Source: Tetrahymena elliotti 4EA (taxonomy: Eukaryota; Ciliophora; Oligohymenophorea; Hymenostomatida; Tetrahymenidae). Taken from it: DNA of 64,000 nt. Positions within the stretch are counted from its first letter, which is position 1, and each line of letters starts with the position of its first letter. Positions 49,147 through 61,278 of the stretch are shown piece after piece. The stretch is taken from contig JH720326.1 in NCBI GenBank assembly GCA_000231825.2, positions 747,574-811,573 on the forward strand, read 5' to 3'. The translations under genes and the position numbers were made by a program. The notes below the pieces were generated by a model that saw only the letters and a program-made list of their open reading frames with translations, had not been told where the DNA came from and made no database searches.

Positions 49147-49586
49147 GAATTTTTATTTCAATTTAAAAAAGGTAAAAGATTTCCTTATTTTATGATAGCT
49201 TTTAAAATAAATTCAAATTGCAAATATCATTTTATTTTTTAAAAAATACTTCTGCCTCTGAGTTTTTTGTAGTAATTTATCAGAAAATTTGGTCCAGTCT
49301 ATTACTTTCAGTTAAAAAAGAACAAATAAAAAAAGATAAAAACAAAAATAAAAATGAGCAAAAGGCCATTTCAGACTTCAAAATAATTCGAGCTGGAAAA
49401 ATAATTACGTTAGAGGAAGAAGCTCAATTAGAAAATGTTTCTAAAAAATAATTTAATTCATAGAAAACTACAAAAATAACAAATTCTACTAAACAAAAAT
49501 AACTTGATGTTAAAACAGAAGCTAAAATGAGTCTTAAAGAACTAAAAGACCTAAAAATCTAAGAAAAGAATAATAAAAAATAATGA
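49147..49586 (+). other. Orphan 3' exon lacking a start codon
   Basis: An open frame ends at TGA 49584-49586; its last ~90 codons are clearly protein-like and basic/coiled: KKEQIKKDKNKNKNEQKAIS, DFKIIRAGKIITLEEEAQLE, SLKELKDLKIQEKNNKK. A good acceptor (TTACTTTCAG) sits at 49302-49311 and would leave a codon needing one base from an upstream exon, but no matching upstream exon or ATG was found. Probably a gene fragment or the visible end of a poorly conserved gene. Confidence 0.3.
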
Positions 49587-50074
49587 CTAACATTGAGAAT
49601 CAAATTATTTCAAGCCATATTTAGGAGCTACTTAGTGAATTTAATCCACCGATATGTAGTAATTTCTCTAATAGAAGAGCAGATAAAATATGCATAAATA
49701 AAAGATGCCGCTCAGTTAGATACATGAAATTGATGTAGTAAATACCATTAAGTAGAGCATCTAAAAAACTAGATTTAAACGAATTTTTATTTTAGAATAG
49801 CAAATATGATTATCTTATTTACTAATAATAAAAATAGAAATTATCTAAAAATTGTATAAAACAATTTTAATTTATTTCCAAAACTATTTTGATTTTGAAG
49901 TGTTTAGTTTTATCAAGATATATAAAATTATCACAATTCAAATTTATCAACTATGAAATTAATCTAAAAATTTATTTAATTCAGAAATGAAAATAATGTA
50001 ATTTTTTATTTTTTTAAATTTGTAAGTTATAACAATAGTCTGACACTTTTTGATTAAAAATAAATAAAAAAAGT

Positions 50075-50295
50075 TATAAACTATCTTATGATAACAAGCT
50101 GTATGATCAGATATTTGTAAATGTGTAAAAATGTTAAATTTTGATTATAAACTATCTTATGATTACTAGTTAGCTGTATGATCAGATATTTGTAAATGTG
50201 TAAAAATGTTAAATTTTGATTATAAACTATCTTATGATTACTAGTTAGCTGTATGATCAGATATTTGTAAATGAGGTAAAAATGTTTAATTTTAA
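50075..50295. repeat. Tandem repeat, ~75-bp unit, 3 copies
   Basis: Units starting TATAAACTATCTTATGAT at 50075, 50146 and 50221 (71, 75 and ~75 bp). Each contains GCTGTATGATCAGATATTTG; copies 2 and 3 carry a small insertion relative to copy 1. The repeat ends ~420 bp before the ABC transporter start. Confidence 0.9.
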
Positions 50296-50712
50296 TTCTA
50301 TAAATGACGCCTCTTTTTTATGGTCTAAAAAGTAAATTAGTAATATCTAAATAGTTCATGATAAATAAGATTTATTTAAATAGTTTACTAATTGTACTAG
50401 TTTTAATATGAAAATGTTCATTAAAAAAATAATAAAGCTCTTCATGTTTTTGCTTATTGCTGTATAAAAAAATAATCGTAAAAATATGATGAAGCTATCT
50501 TCATTTACACATTTTTTATAAGGTGTATGATCAGGTAAATAAATTAATTAGCAGTATATGTTTAAAATATAGAGATTTATTGATGAAAATATTATTAAAT
50601 TAAGCTGATAATAAGATATTTTTGTATTTCTAAAAATTAGTAATACTAATTTGATAATTAAAATAATCAATATTAAACTAATTCAATATTAATAGAGTCA
50701 AAAAAGTCTAAA

Positions 50713-53700
50713 ATGTCAATACTGATTGTGATGAGAAAGAACTTCAAGGTTCTTTTTAGGACTAAGATGTTTATTTAGTCTCTCTACATCCCAGTCCTCT
50801 GTGTTATCTTTACCATAGTTGCAAAATACGGTGGAAATCTTTTCTCAGCTTACAAATTTTTTTGGCCTCTGTAAATCTTTTTTTTCATAATTACAATGAT
50901 TAAAAACTAAAAGGCATACAAATATTATATTTTAAATTAGGGCAACTAATTTTCCACTTTTTAATTATATTTTTCAATTGTTTTCTTTTTAAGTTATAGT
51001 TAATAATTCACTAAAGCTATTTTAAAAATCAATAAAAGCTTATCATTTTATATTATTTAATAATTTAGATATCAAGTAGTAGCAGTAAATGGGTATGTAA
51101 GATTTGTAATGATGGAAATTGTCACAGAAAAAAATGAATAGCAAAAGGAAAATTAGAAAATTATGGGATTAAGCTAATTTAGTTATATGGCTGGAAATTG
51201 GCTTTCAAGTATCCTTGTTACACTCGTTTTGTCAATGTTATATTTAATTCCTACTTTGATTGCAAGAGTATATGAAGAATTATATTTCTATGAAGTTATA
51301 GTTGCTTATTTGCTTTTTGTCTTTTCACTTGTAAATCAAGTCTATTGCTTATCAGCGTTCTTTACAAACTCTAAGCTATCTGGAGAAATTATCTCTATCG
51401 TCAATGTAGTCTTTTGTTTTGCTTATTTTGCTGTCTATAAAGATTCAGTTAGGACTAATAAGTTTTTCCTTTACTTGATATCTCTATTCCCCTAAGCGGG
51501 TATCTCATTTACCTTCTTTTCTAAAGGCTGGTTACTTGATACTGAGTATGAGCTTTATAATTATTCTAATTTTATTTAAATACTAAATAGGATTTAATAT
51601 TATTACAAATTAATTATTTATTGAATTAATTTTAATTTCATTTAATAGCTAATTTGAAGATTTCAGCTTTGGCTATGGCTATGGTTTAAGTTCCCTTGCT
51701 GTAAGCGGTGCAGGTTACTTATTGATTTATCTTTATTTTGATTAAGTATGGCCAAATGATTATGGTACTTAGAAAAAACCATGGTTTTTCCTTGAGCCTA
51801 TTATTAATCTATGCAGAAGTAATAATAGTAATTCTGGCTATTAGCAACAAGAAGATATTGAATTAGGAGAGTCTCTAAATCAACATGATTAAGTTAATGA
51901 TGTAAGTAGTGCTGTTTATCATCAAGTTATTAATACTGTGGGATTGAAGAAATGTGTTATGGTCTAAGGGCTTACAAAATATTTTTTAGACTACCCAGCT
52001 GTGAATAAAGTTTCTTTTAATTTATATGAAGGCTAAATATTTTGTTTATTAGGTCATAATGGTAAAATAAATAATTTATGATTAATTTAGCCTAAATTAT
52101 TTATTTAAATAAAAGGTGCTGGAAAAACAACAACCATTAATCTTCTATGTGGTATGCAAACAAAATCAAAAGGAAAAATCTTTATGAATGGATTAGACTA
52201 AGATTATAATATTGATTAGATTAGAAAATCCTTAGGTCTTTGCAGTTAAAAGAATATTTTATACAATATGTTATCAGTCGAAGATCATCTTAATTATTAC
52301 GCTGATATAAAAGGTAGATTTTTTTGTTAATAGGAACATTAATTTATGAATATTTGTAAATTTTTAAGGAATTTCTGAGGATCATAAGCAGCAAGATATA
52401 GAATATATCATTTAAAAATGCTAATTACATAATGAAAGACATAAATTTGCTGTTCATCTATCAGGAGGAAACAAGAGAAAACTTTGTTTAGCAATAGCTT
52501 TGATTGGTAAAGCAAAAATGATTTTCTTAGATGAACCAACCTCTGGTAAATTAAAATTATCCATATTGATTACTATAACTTCTTCATAACACTATCCCCC
52601 GCATTTTGAAGGCTGATAAGTGTCCCTAAAAATTTCAAAAATTTATATTCTAGAACAATCATTTTGCATTTGATTTAAAGTTTTTCTAGTTCTTGATGAA
52701 AGAGAAATTAAAATTTATAAGAAATATTGCTTAATTAAAATCTTGAAATAAAAATGATTTATTTATTAATAAATTTACCAAAAAATAGGTGTTGATCCTG
52801 TTACCAGGTCTCAAATTTGGAATATTTTAAGAGAGGTTAAGAATGATGGAAGAGTAATTATTTTAACTACACACCATTTGGAAGAGGCTGAAGCACTAGC
52901 TGATAGAGTCTGTATAATGGCCTAAGGTCAATTATTAGCATTAGGTACTGTTGAGTATATTACCAAATAATTTGGTACTGGCTATTACTTAAAATTAACT
53001 AATTAATAAGATTCTTAAGAATCAAAACAACATTTTATAGCAAATAAAGATCTTTACAAGTAAATTGTTCTTCAAAACATTCCCTAAGCTAAAATAGATC
53101 CCCAAAGTTAAGACAATGTTATCAGAATTTTGTTGCCTTTTGATTGCTAAGATAAATACAGTAATTTGTTTGCCCAACTCGAATAGTGTAATTCTTTCTA
53201 TTTTTTGCTTAATTTTTTAATAATGATTAAATGAATAAAATAGAACAAAATTTGATGATAAATCTCTAAATGAATAGCTTAGAAGATGCCTTTGTTAATA
53301 TAGGTATGGATGAGGAGAAATATCTTCATAATAAATCTAATAATGGACAAGACAATCAAATTAAATTCTCAGATTTCTCTCATATTTAAATTCCATAAGC
53401 TCTTCATCTGAAGCCATCTTATAATTTCATAACTCAAACAAATGCTATCTTAAAAAGAAGATTTTAATATCTTATTTCAGATTGGGTCAATTTATTTACT
53501 TTAATTATGCCTTTTGGTTTCTCATTCATGGGAATTCTGTTTGTTAACAATTCCTCAGGTTAAAATGGAATTTAAGTCTTGTTCATCTTCTTTATCTTTT
53601 GTAAGATATTTTTATTTACTTTAAAAAAATTAAATGAGAAACAATTAATAAATTAATATTCTAATTACTTAAATGAAACATTTTCATAAATTATTATTTC

Positions 53701-55970
53701 ATCAAGTCTCTTACCTACCTACCTACCTAATTAATTAATGAAAAAAAAATTGAACAAATCAAACAAATATTTATATTTTAAAAGAACCATTTTGATAAAT
53801 CGTCAAGTCACCAAACTAATGAAAAAATAAAATAAATTGGGCAATTCAAACAAATATTTTTTTTACCCTAAATCTCCCAAGGATTAATTGAAAAACAATA
53901 ATTTGTTTTTGTTTCTTTTAAAAATTTAAACATTTAAACAATCTTGATTAGTTAGTTGATTGATAACAATTAATTTGTTGAGAATGTTTAATTTCTTTCC
54001 ATAAAATTTTATTTATTTTTAAAATTAATTTGAATTAAAATAAAGCTTTATCATTCCATTCATTGAATTTTGTTGGCTTGACTATACTAGAAAGGGAAAA
54101 GAATTTAAAATATTCTTTGAGAGTGATGGGATGCAAAATGAAATCTTATTGGTTTGGAAATTTCTTGTCTGAAATAATTATGTGCTTTATTTTTACTGGA
54201 ATTTTTTATGGGTTCTATCTTATTTCTGATGCAAAAGTTTCATACTATTAAGTTAATGATTTGGAACTAATAACATAGATCTTCTTTTTGACATTTGCAA
54301 CTATGGCTTCAAGTTTCTTATATGGTAGAATGTTTAGTTCTTTCTATGAAGCTGTGCTTGGTTTACCTATGTTTATGTTCTTAGTCATTTTCTGGGTTAT
54401 GTTTATGCTTATGTTTTTAGCTACTAGCAATTAAGATATTTGGTCTTTATTCTAAATTTTCCCTTTAATAGCCTCCCCATAAGTTGTTGTGTTTACTGGG
54501 TTAATATCATTTGTTTATAATGACTCAAATAGTTTTTTTAATCATTTTTGGTTGGGATAAAATTAGACTGGATATTATGTTTATGGTATGATATTATCAG
54601 TAGTATAAATAATATTTGCTGTCGTTCTTGATTATTATGATGTATTTTCATTTATTTGCAGAAAGTAAAAAAATAATATGTCAGCTGTCGCTGCTCAGTT
54701 AAATGATGCAGATGTAAAACAAGAAGATGTCAGAGTTTGTACATCTTTAGATCCTATCAGATAAGTAAGAGTTTCTAAGACTTATGAGAATGGTTATACT
54801 GCAATTAATTCTATAAGTTTTGGTGTAGAAAAAAGACAAATTTTTGGTTTATTAGGACCTAATGGAGCTGGTAAATCTACTTCATTCAATATTTTAACTG
54901 CAAAAGATGAAGAGTTTATTGGGTAAGCCTACATTTAAGGAGGTAAAGTTAGCCAAATGAATGAGTAAGTATGGAGTGAATCAGGTAATTTATTTTAATT
55001 AGTAAAATTTTAATTAAAGAATCAATCAATTAATAATTAGGTATTTGTCCATAATTTGACTGCTTGTGGGATCATCTTACTCCTAAAGATCATCTTGAAA
55101 TATATGCTGCTTTAAAAGGATTGTCAGGATTAGACAGAAGAGAAGTCATTGAGTAAATTGTTTAGTAATTAAACAAAAATTTTAATTAGATTTATTTAAA
55201 AAATAGTTACTATATGCAGATCATGCAGTTAGAAGAACATGTCTTAAAGAAATCGAAAAATCTCTCTGGAGGAAATAAAAGAAAGCTTAGTGTTTGTATG
55301 AGTTTAATAGGTGGTCCTACTATTCAATTCTTTGATGAACCATCAAGTGGATTAGATCCTATTGCTAAAAGATTCCTTTGGTAAACTCTTTAACAAAGTG
55401 TTTAAATTAGAAACTCTTCTATTGTTTTGACAACTCATTCTATGGGTGAAGCTGAGTCTCTATGCAATAAAATAGGTAAAATTAAATATTTTTTTAAATT
55501 CAGATTGGTAACTTTTAAATATTTTTAAAATAGGTATTTTGGTAAATGGTTAATTTGCTTGTATGGGATCTCCTGAACATTTATCTATGAAATTTGGTAA
55601 AGGTTATAGATTAACACTTAAGCTTAAGCAAGATGCAATCCCTGAAAATGCCCATAATTTTATTATGCAATCTTTGCCATAAGCTCAAAACTTGTTCTCA
55701 AGAATTCCCTTCACCCTAACCTATCAAATTCATGAAAGCTATTTTGTTTTCTCTTAAGTGTTTACTCTGGTGTAGAATTTGAGCTAAAACCTCATTGACG
55801 ATTTTTCATTACATCATGCTGATTTAGAGTAAATTTTCTAGTACTTTGCTGGATTTTAATAACAATATATTGAGCCTCCTAAATCTGACGCAACTGATGA
55901 AATATGCAATTGTAAAGGTACAAATTGTCTTAGATGGTGTACAGCTGCTTGCTGCTGCTGTGTATGGTGA
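50713..55970 (+). CDS. ABCA-type full ABC transporter
   Basis: Eleven exons: 50713-50870, 51069-51545, 51649-52061, 52116-52313, 52369-52545, 52789-53187, 53244-53600, 54046-54984, 55041-55164, 55207-55475, 55534-55970; 3,948 nt, 1,315 residues, all in phase. Order is TMD1-NBD1-TMD2-NBD2. NBD1 (~305-580) has Walker A GHNGAGKTT, signature LSGGNKRKL, Walker [14 protein letters not shown] and switch [14 protein letters not shown]2 (~960-1200) has [31 protein letters not shown] and TTHSMGEAE. The first membrane helix follows the usual ABCA start ([14 protein letters not shown]), and TMD2 has the E-KNLK-S-MG coupling helix. The luminal loops are short. The protein ends in a cysteine cluster ([21 protein letters not shown]), a likely palmitoylation or metal-binding tail. 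ABCA proteins move or flip lipids in plasma or vesicle membranes. Confidence 0.93.
53707..53729. repeat. TACC microsatellite in ABCA intron
   Basis: About five TACC units inside the seventh intron of the transporter gene. Confidence 0.75.
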
Positions 55971-57967
55971 AATAGATAGATAATCACTAAAATTTTCATT
56001 TTTAATTTGTTTTTATTCGTTTATTTATTTCTATCTTAGCTGTTTATTCTTTTTTAATAAAAATTAAGTAAGTCTCTTAAAATTTAAAAAAATAAAATTA
56101 TTACTTCATTTTTTTTCTTCTAAATTTAATTTAAATTTGATATAATTTTTATTTTATCGTTATATTAAAATTTTAATGACCACATCAACAATTTACTTCT
56201 ATCAGTCTCTTAAATAATTTAAATATTATCCTTATAAAATTAAAAAAAGTTGAAGTACTTATCTAAAATTTAATTAGACCCTAAAGAAAATTATTTAATA
56301 AAATAAAAATACAATCTAACAACTAAAAATATTTATCAAATATTTTAATTTCAAAAGTATTTTATTTACTTTTGATTCTGTAAGATTTAAAACTTTGTAG
56401 TATATACATATATATATTAATATTAAACATACTAATATGTAGACATATTTAATAAAAAATTAGTTCTAGGAGAACATCCTTTACCCAACCAACATGATAA
56501 AGTTAATTTAATAATATTGAAGATAAAATAAATAAATATAAATTTAGTAAGTATCTTGAAGAAAATATAAATATTTAACTTTAAAAATGAAAAGTTAAGA
56601 CTAAATAGAAATTTAGTAATCTAAGCATTAAATATTTGCTTTATTAATCTATAATCATAATATTCACTAATTTATATTATGGTAAAGTAAAAGAAATTAA
56701 TAAATATGTTAAAATTAAATATTTTTATGAAAAAACAATAATCAGCAAATATAACATAACTTTTTAGTAATAGTTAAGTTATAAATATGGCAATAACTTC
56801 ATAATTATTTATTGATATAATTTAATAATGATACACGCATGAATAAACAATGAGAAAAATTCTGAGACAATTTTTGCTTATTTTAATTAATTTAAAATTA
56901 GAAGGAGTAAATATATTTATTAAAATCTAAAACCTATGTAAAATTAAATTTGTAAGTAGAAAATATTAATGCAATTTATAAAGAGGATAAATAAGTAAGT
57001 AAATAAATAAATTATCTCATTTTAAGCTGGAAGTTGTCACCAAACTGACAGAGTCTAAGATAGCGGAGGATTCTAAAATGTTAGCTAGGTTGACAAACAT
57101 ATTTTTAAGGAACAAATTTCTAGCTTGGTTTTAAAGCGACTTTTAAAAATAAGCAAAATTGTTTTAACATAAAGATTGTTTGATCTTTCTTGATCTATCA
57201 TTTTGTGATAATGAGAAAAGTTTATTGAAAATGTATAAATGTAATTAAAAATTTTTTACTATAAGGATATAAAAATATATAATAAATTTGATAAATTATT
57301 TATTTAGTATAAAGTACTATTAATTCTTTTGTAAATAAATCTAAAATATTATTTTTTGTTAAATTATGCTGTTTTTTGTCTGAAATTATTTATTTTAAAA
57401 TATAATCTTTCTTGTTATTCTCAATATTTTTTACTTCCTTTCAGCGAAGAAAATATTTTTGAAGTAACCTGATATGAAAATAATAATCTTTATTTGGATC
57501 TTAAAAAAATTAAAGTGCGAAATTCTAAAGTAAAGGCATAATATTTTATTTAAATATTTTAAAGAAAGGAGGATGTTTGAGACTGTGTATGGTAGGTATA
57601 TTTAGATTATTATTTTATTTATTGGGTTTTTAGAAGTAGTTATTTATTTATTATGATTATACTTTCAAAGATTTTCCTTTTTCATTCTAGGACTTCAGAA
57701 AAATAATTAATAATTGGTGTAACTAGATTTAATTTATGAATTTTTTTTGAGAAATAAAATTTTTTATTTTTTTTTATCTAAGTACATTCAAAAGCAAGTA
57801 AGAAATCAGACAGAAAAATTAGTCTTTTTAATTTGGTTGCGAAAATTAGAGCAAAAATTTATGATTAATAATTAGGTGAATTTATTCGACAAATTAGCAT
57901 AATTTGTTGTAGATATAAAAAATTGTGATTTTGATAGATTCTATCAAAATATTTTGTTGGAGTAATC
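55971..57967. other. Convergent 3' spacer with one GC-enriched island
   Basis: Two kilobases between the 3' ends of the transporter (plus) and the 515-residue gene (minus). Apart from the island at ~57.02-57.15 kb, it is featureless AT-rich sequence. Confidence 0.5.
57021..57150 (-). other. Short coding-like island
   Basis: A ~130-bp patch with normal genic base composition in very AT-rich surroundings. The minus strand reads NLFLKNMFVNLANILESSAI then LDSVSLVTTSSLK and TGA, with codons typical of well-expressed ciliate genes (AAC, GTC, TCC). The plus strand is also open (VVTKLTESKIAEDSKMLARL) but uses rarer codons. It may be the last exon of a minor gene, an exon relic, or a non-coding RNA. 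Confidence 0.25.
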
Positions 57968-59515
57968 TCAGCTTGTTGCTATTGTTGAGCGTTTTTTAGA
58001 TGAATTAGATTATGAGCTACTCTATTTATTTTTGGATGAGCCATTTCTTACACAACAAAAAAAGGAAAAGCAAGGAGAGTTCGAGGGAGAGGAAGCGGCA
58101 TCATATTCTGCAACTTCTTTTTCTTAGTTACCAATTTTGGTTTATTTGAGAGTGATTGTTGATTGCATACTTTTGCGAGTATTTGGGTTATTATTTGACA
58201 TTGGGTTACCTGTGAAAGAATAAGATGCCTTATTTTAAATTTATGAACCATTTCTATTTGTATGATTGAATATGTATGAGTTGTTTGGAGATTAATTATT
58301 TGAAACAAAAGACTCTTCTTTGATAGTTTCCCTATTTGGATTTTTTTGATCGGACATATTTGCCTTGTATTTTTTAGGAGAGTTGTTTTGTTCTAATCTC
58401 TTAAGGACTGAGCCATCTTTGGGGATAAGAACCATATTTGAATTACTAAATTCCTTCATCTTTTAAAGAGGATCTAATGCTGGAAGAGATTTCTTTTCAC
58501 CATTCTTTTTGGCTAAATATAGATTATAATAGCTATCATCATATTCAAGTCTGAAAATAGACTTTTATTTTGATAAGTAGTTATTTATATGGCAGAGTGC
58601 AGATTAGATCGCATCTTAAACTGTTGTATCTTCTTGTATTTCATCGATTGGAACTTTAACAGTTTCATATCCCTCTTAAGTTATTAATTATATGTCATCT
58701 TGATAAAGCTAACTGCTTTCCTCAGAGCTACTACTTCCTAATTAGTAGAAAATGTAAAAGTCTCTCTAAATAGTTAAACTCTATGATGAAGATAAACCAG
58801 ACTAGTATTAAATCTAACTTCTAGGAGCTGGGTTTTTCATTTAAATCTGTTGGTTAAGACCTTGAAAGACATTTTGGGTTGGTTACTTTTCACTTTATTC
58901 TTGATTCTAATTTTATATAATACTTTATGAGCTTACTTATCCAAGGGCTGCTGCTCTTGCAGCATATCTACTTTTTGTGTTTTAGAATTATTATGTTAAA
59001 ATTTCCATGTAATTATTAGAAATATTAGAAGATGGTTAATCTATTTCTGTGCTGATGTATCTTTATCTTCCAAGCTAAGAGAGACTAGGGAGAACTTAAA
59101 GATTGTCACCAAATCCTTGTTAATTTGTATTGTTATTTATTGATTATTATGATGTAAATCCATTATTATTGTCTGTTTGCCTTGATAAAACTCTTCCTTA
59201 AGATATTTTTGAGTCCTTCATGCCATTCATATCTGCATCTTAATGTAAATCTGCAATATGAGAGTTTTTTTTTGCTATTAATTCCATGAGTATATATTTA
59301 TCATCAGCATCATCTTTATTCATCTAATCATCTTCGTGATTGATTGTATTATTAGTATTAATGTTAATTTCAACCTTCTTCTCCTAAGCCTAATCACTTC
59401 CGCTTTTAGAACTATCACCTTAATTTTAACTATCTTCCTTTACCTCAACTTAATCAGCACTTACTACGTTATGAGTATGTTACTAAGTACTATTTTATTC
59501 TTTTACACAACTCAT
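57968..59515 (-). CDS. Low-complexity protein with one ubiquitin-like/RBD-looking segment
   Basis: Intronless, 515 residues, ATG 59515 to TGA 57970-57968. The N-terminal ~270 residues are acidic, Asn/Gln/Ser-rich and probably disordered. Residues ~281-365 form a compact segment: ETVKVPIDEIQEDTTVQDAI, then a helix, IFRLEYDDSYYNLYLAKKNG, LPALDPLQKMKEF and NSNMVLIPKDG. The beta-beta-helix-beta...beta order and the -LDPLQ- turn are those of ubiquitin-like Ras-binding domains, such as the one in the TORC2 subunit SIN1/AVO1. I do not see a convincing CRIM or PH domain, so SIN1 orthology is only a possibility. The C terminus has a cysteine pair among aromatics (CFSFFCCV) and a Ser/Lys-rich end, perhaps a lipidation-based membrane anchor. 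Confidence 0.65.
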
Positions 59516-61278
59516 TTAGTTTTCTAAAAGAATGCTTATTTTATGAAAATCTTTTATATTTATATTTCAATTTTAGCTTTTGATTTTTTGAATCTATCCT
59601 GAACAAAATTCTAACGAGGCTGCAACAAATACCTTTTTGTGGTATAAATGTTGATTTAATTAGTAAATTTTTGTTGATTACTGTGAAGTATTTAGAAAAA
59701 TAAATAGGAATCTTTGTTAGCTCTAAAATGCTAAATATAAAATCAGTTTTCTTATTTTTCTTTTCTATTAATTTAATATCAAATTAATAATTATTATTAT
59801 TACTAAATTTGCGATTCCTCTTTCTCAAAGTATCAAGAAATCCCTTAACACTAGTCATTCATTCATTCATGACCTCAGGCAATCAATAAATATATTAACA
59901 TGCGCTTAATTAAATTCTTATCAATCTTCCAATATTTGCTCTTATTTGTTTATTTATTTTTTTGTTTTTGATAGCTCCTCTTTTACCGCAAAGTAGGCAT
60001 ATATTTCATATTCAATTGTATTCAATTAGAAGAAAAAATATTCAAGAAAAAAAATAGCACAAATACATCTTTCTATCAAAAAACTTAAACCTACAAAGTT
60101 CGAATAGATAGCTTCTATCCTCTTGTCCTAATTCTGCTGAAGATAGTATTTGTAAAAGAAAATTGAAAGATAGACAAAAGTAAAATGAATAGCTTTGACC
60201 ATGAAAAACAACAGAGTTATTATCATTTAATATATGAAGTTAGTGCTTTTCTTTGATTTTAATTTTGAAAAAAATCACAATAAAAAATATCTTATTTTGC
60301 TTTAGGAATTGCGAAATTATGTATGATCTTTTGGGAAAGATTTCCAAAAAAGGTATGCATTTAATTTGATTAACCCAAACATATAAAAATTGAATTAATT
60401 TAGAGTATTAACATGTATTTATTACATACACATAAATCAAATCTTTTTAATTATTATTTTTCTTTTTCTTTACATTTGTTACTTTCTTTTACAAATAATA
60501 TAGTTAACCCACCTTCACTAGGTTAACTCTTATTTCCCTATTTTTTATTTATTTATTTATTTCTTTTCTTTATTTATTTATTTCTTTTCTTTTTTATTTG
60601 CTTGTTTGTTTGCTTGATACAATCAATCTTTCTCTTAATTTACTATATGCAATAAATTACAGAAAGAAAAACTTAATCAAATAAAATTATTCAGAAAACA
60701 AATCGACCCCTCTCTAAATTCTTTTTCAATTTTTGTTTTAAAAATAGAACCATTAAATGAGTAACATATCTGAGGTAGCGAATTTTTTATTAACATTTAT
60801 AAAAGTAATTATTGATGCCTGTTCTAAGTTAGATTTATCTTTTTTTTTGATATTTTTTGAATAAAAATGTATTTTTGCCTTCTCCTTTTTATTTAATACT
60901 CAATTTTTATATGCTTTCCTGTTAGATATCTCTCTATCCACCTGAAACAAAATAATCAATAAAATATCCAAAAAATTTTATCAAAAAATTTAATTTGCTG
61001 ATAAGTAAAAACTTGGATGATCAAAATTAAGTTTTTTGTTAAAACTAAACAAACAATTTAAAATTTAAAGAGAGTAATACAGATTTTTATTTAATTTTAA
61101 TCTAGATTATTGTTTATGCAAGAACACAAAATATTTCAAAATTTTAAATTAAATATCAATGAATTTTTTCTATTTTAATAACAAATTAAACAGAAGAAAT
61201 AGAAAAAGAAATCCCCTTCTAAAAACATTACTTTAGTTATTAATTAAAATTTTAAGGACTACAATTGGTTGGTACTTA
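59516..61278. other. Spacer with simple T-rich repeats
   Basis: About 1.8 kb upstream of the 515-residue gene and downstream of VPS34. It holds TTTA/TTTC simple repeats near 60541-60620; nothing coding is supported. Confidence 0.5.

Larger units (their letters stand above)
46006..50712. other. Long accessory interval
   Basis: A 4.7-kb interval without a complete gene. It contains two coding-like islands (46.9-48.2 kb minus, 49.1-49.6 kb plus) and the 75-bp tandem repeat at 50.1 kb. The rest is ordinary AT-rich spacer with a short TATC run near 48225-48241. Confidence 0.45.

Noticed and set aside
58048..58308. Minus-strand frame of 86 codons in another phase
   Set aside because: Out-of-frame shadow within the 515-residue gene, whose own frame is intact over 516 codons.
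59336..59527. Plus-strand hydrophobic frame
   Set aside because: Antisense to the acidic N terminus of the 515-residue protein.
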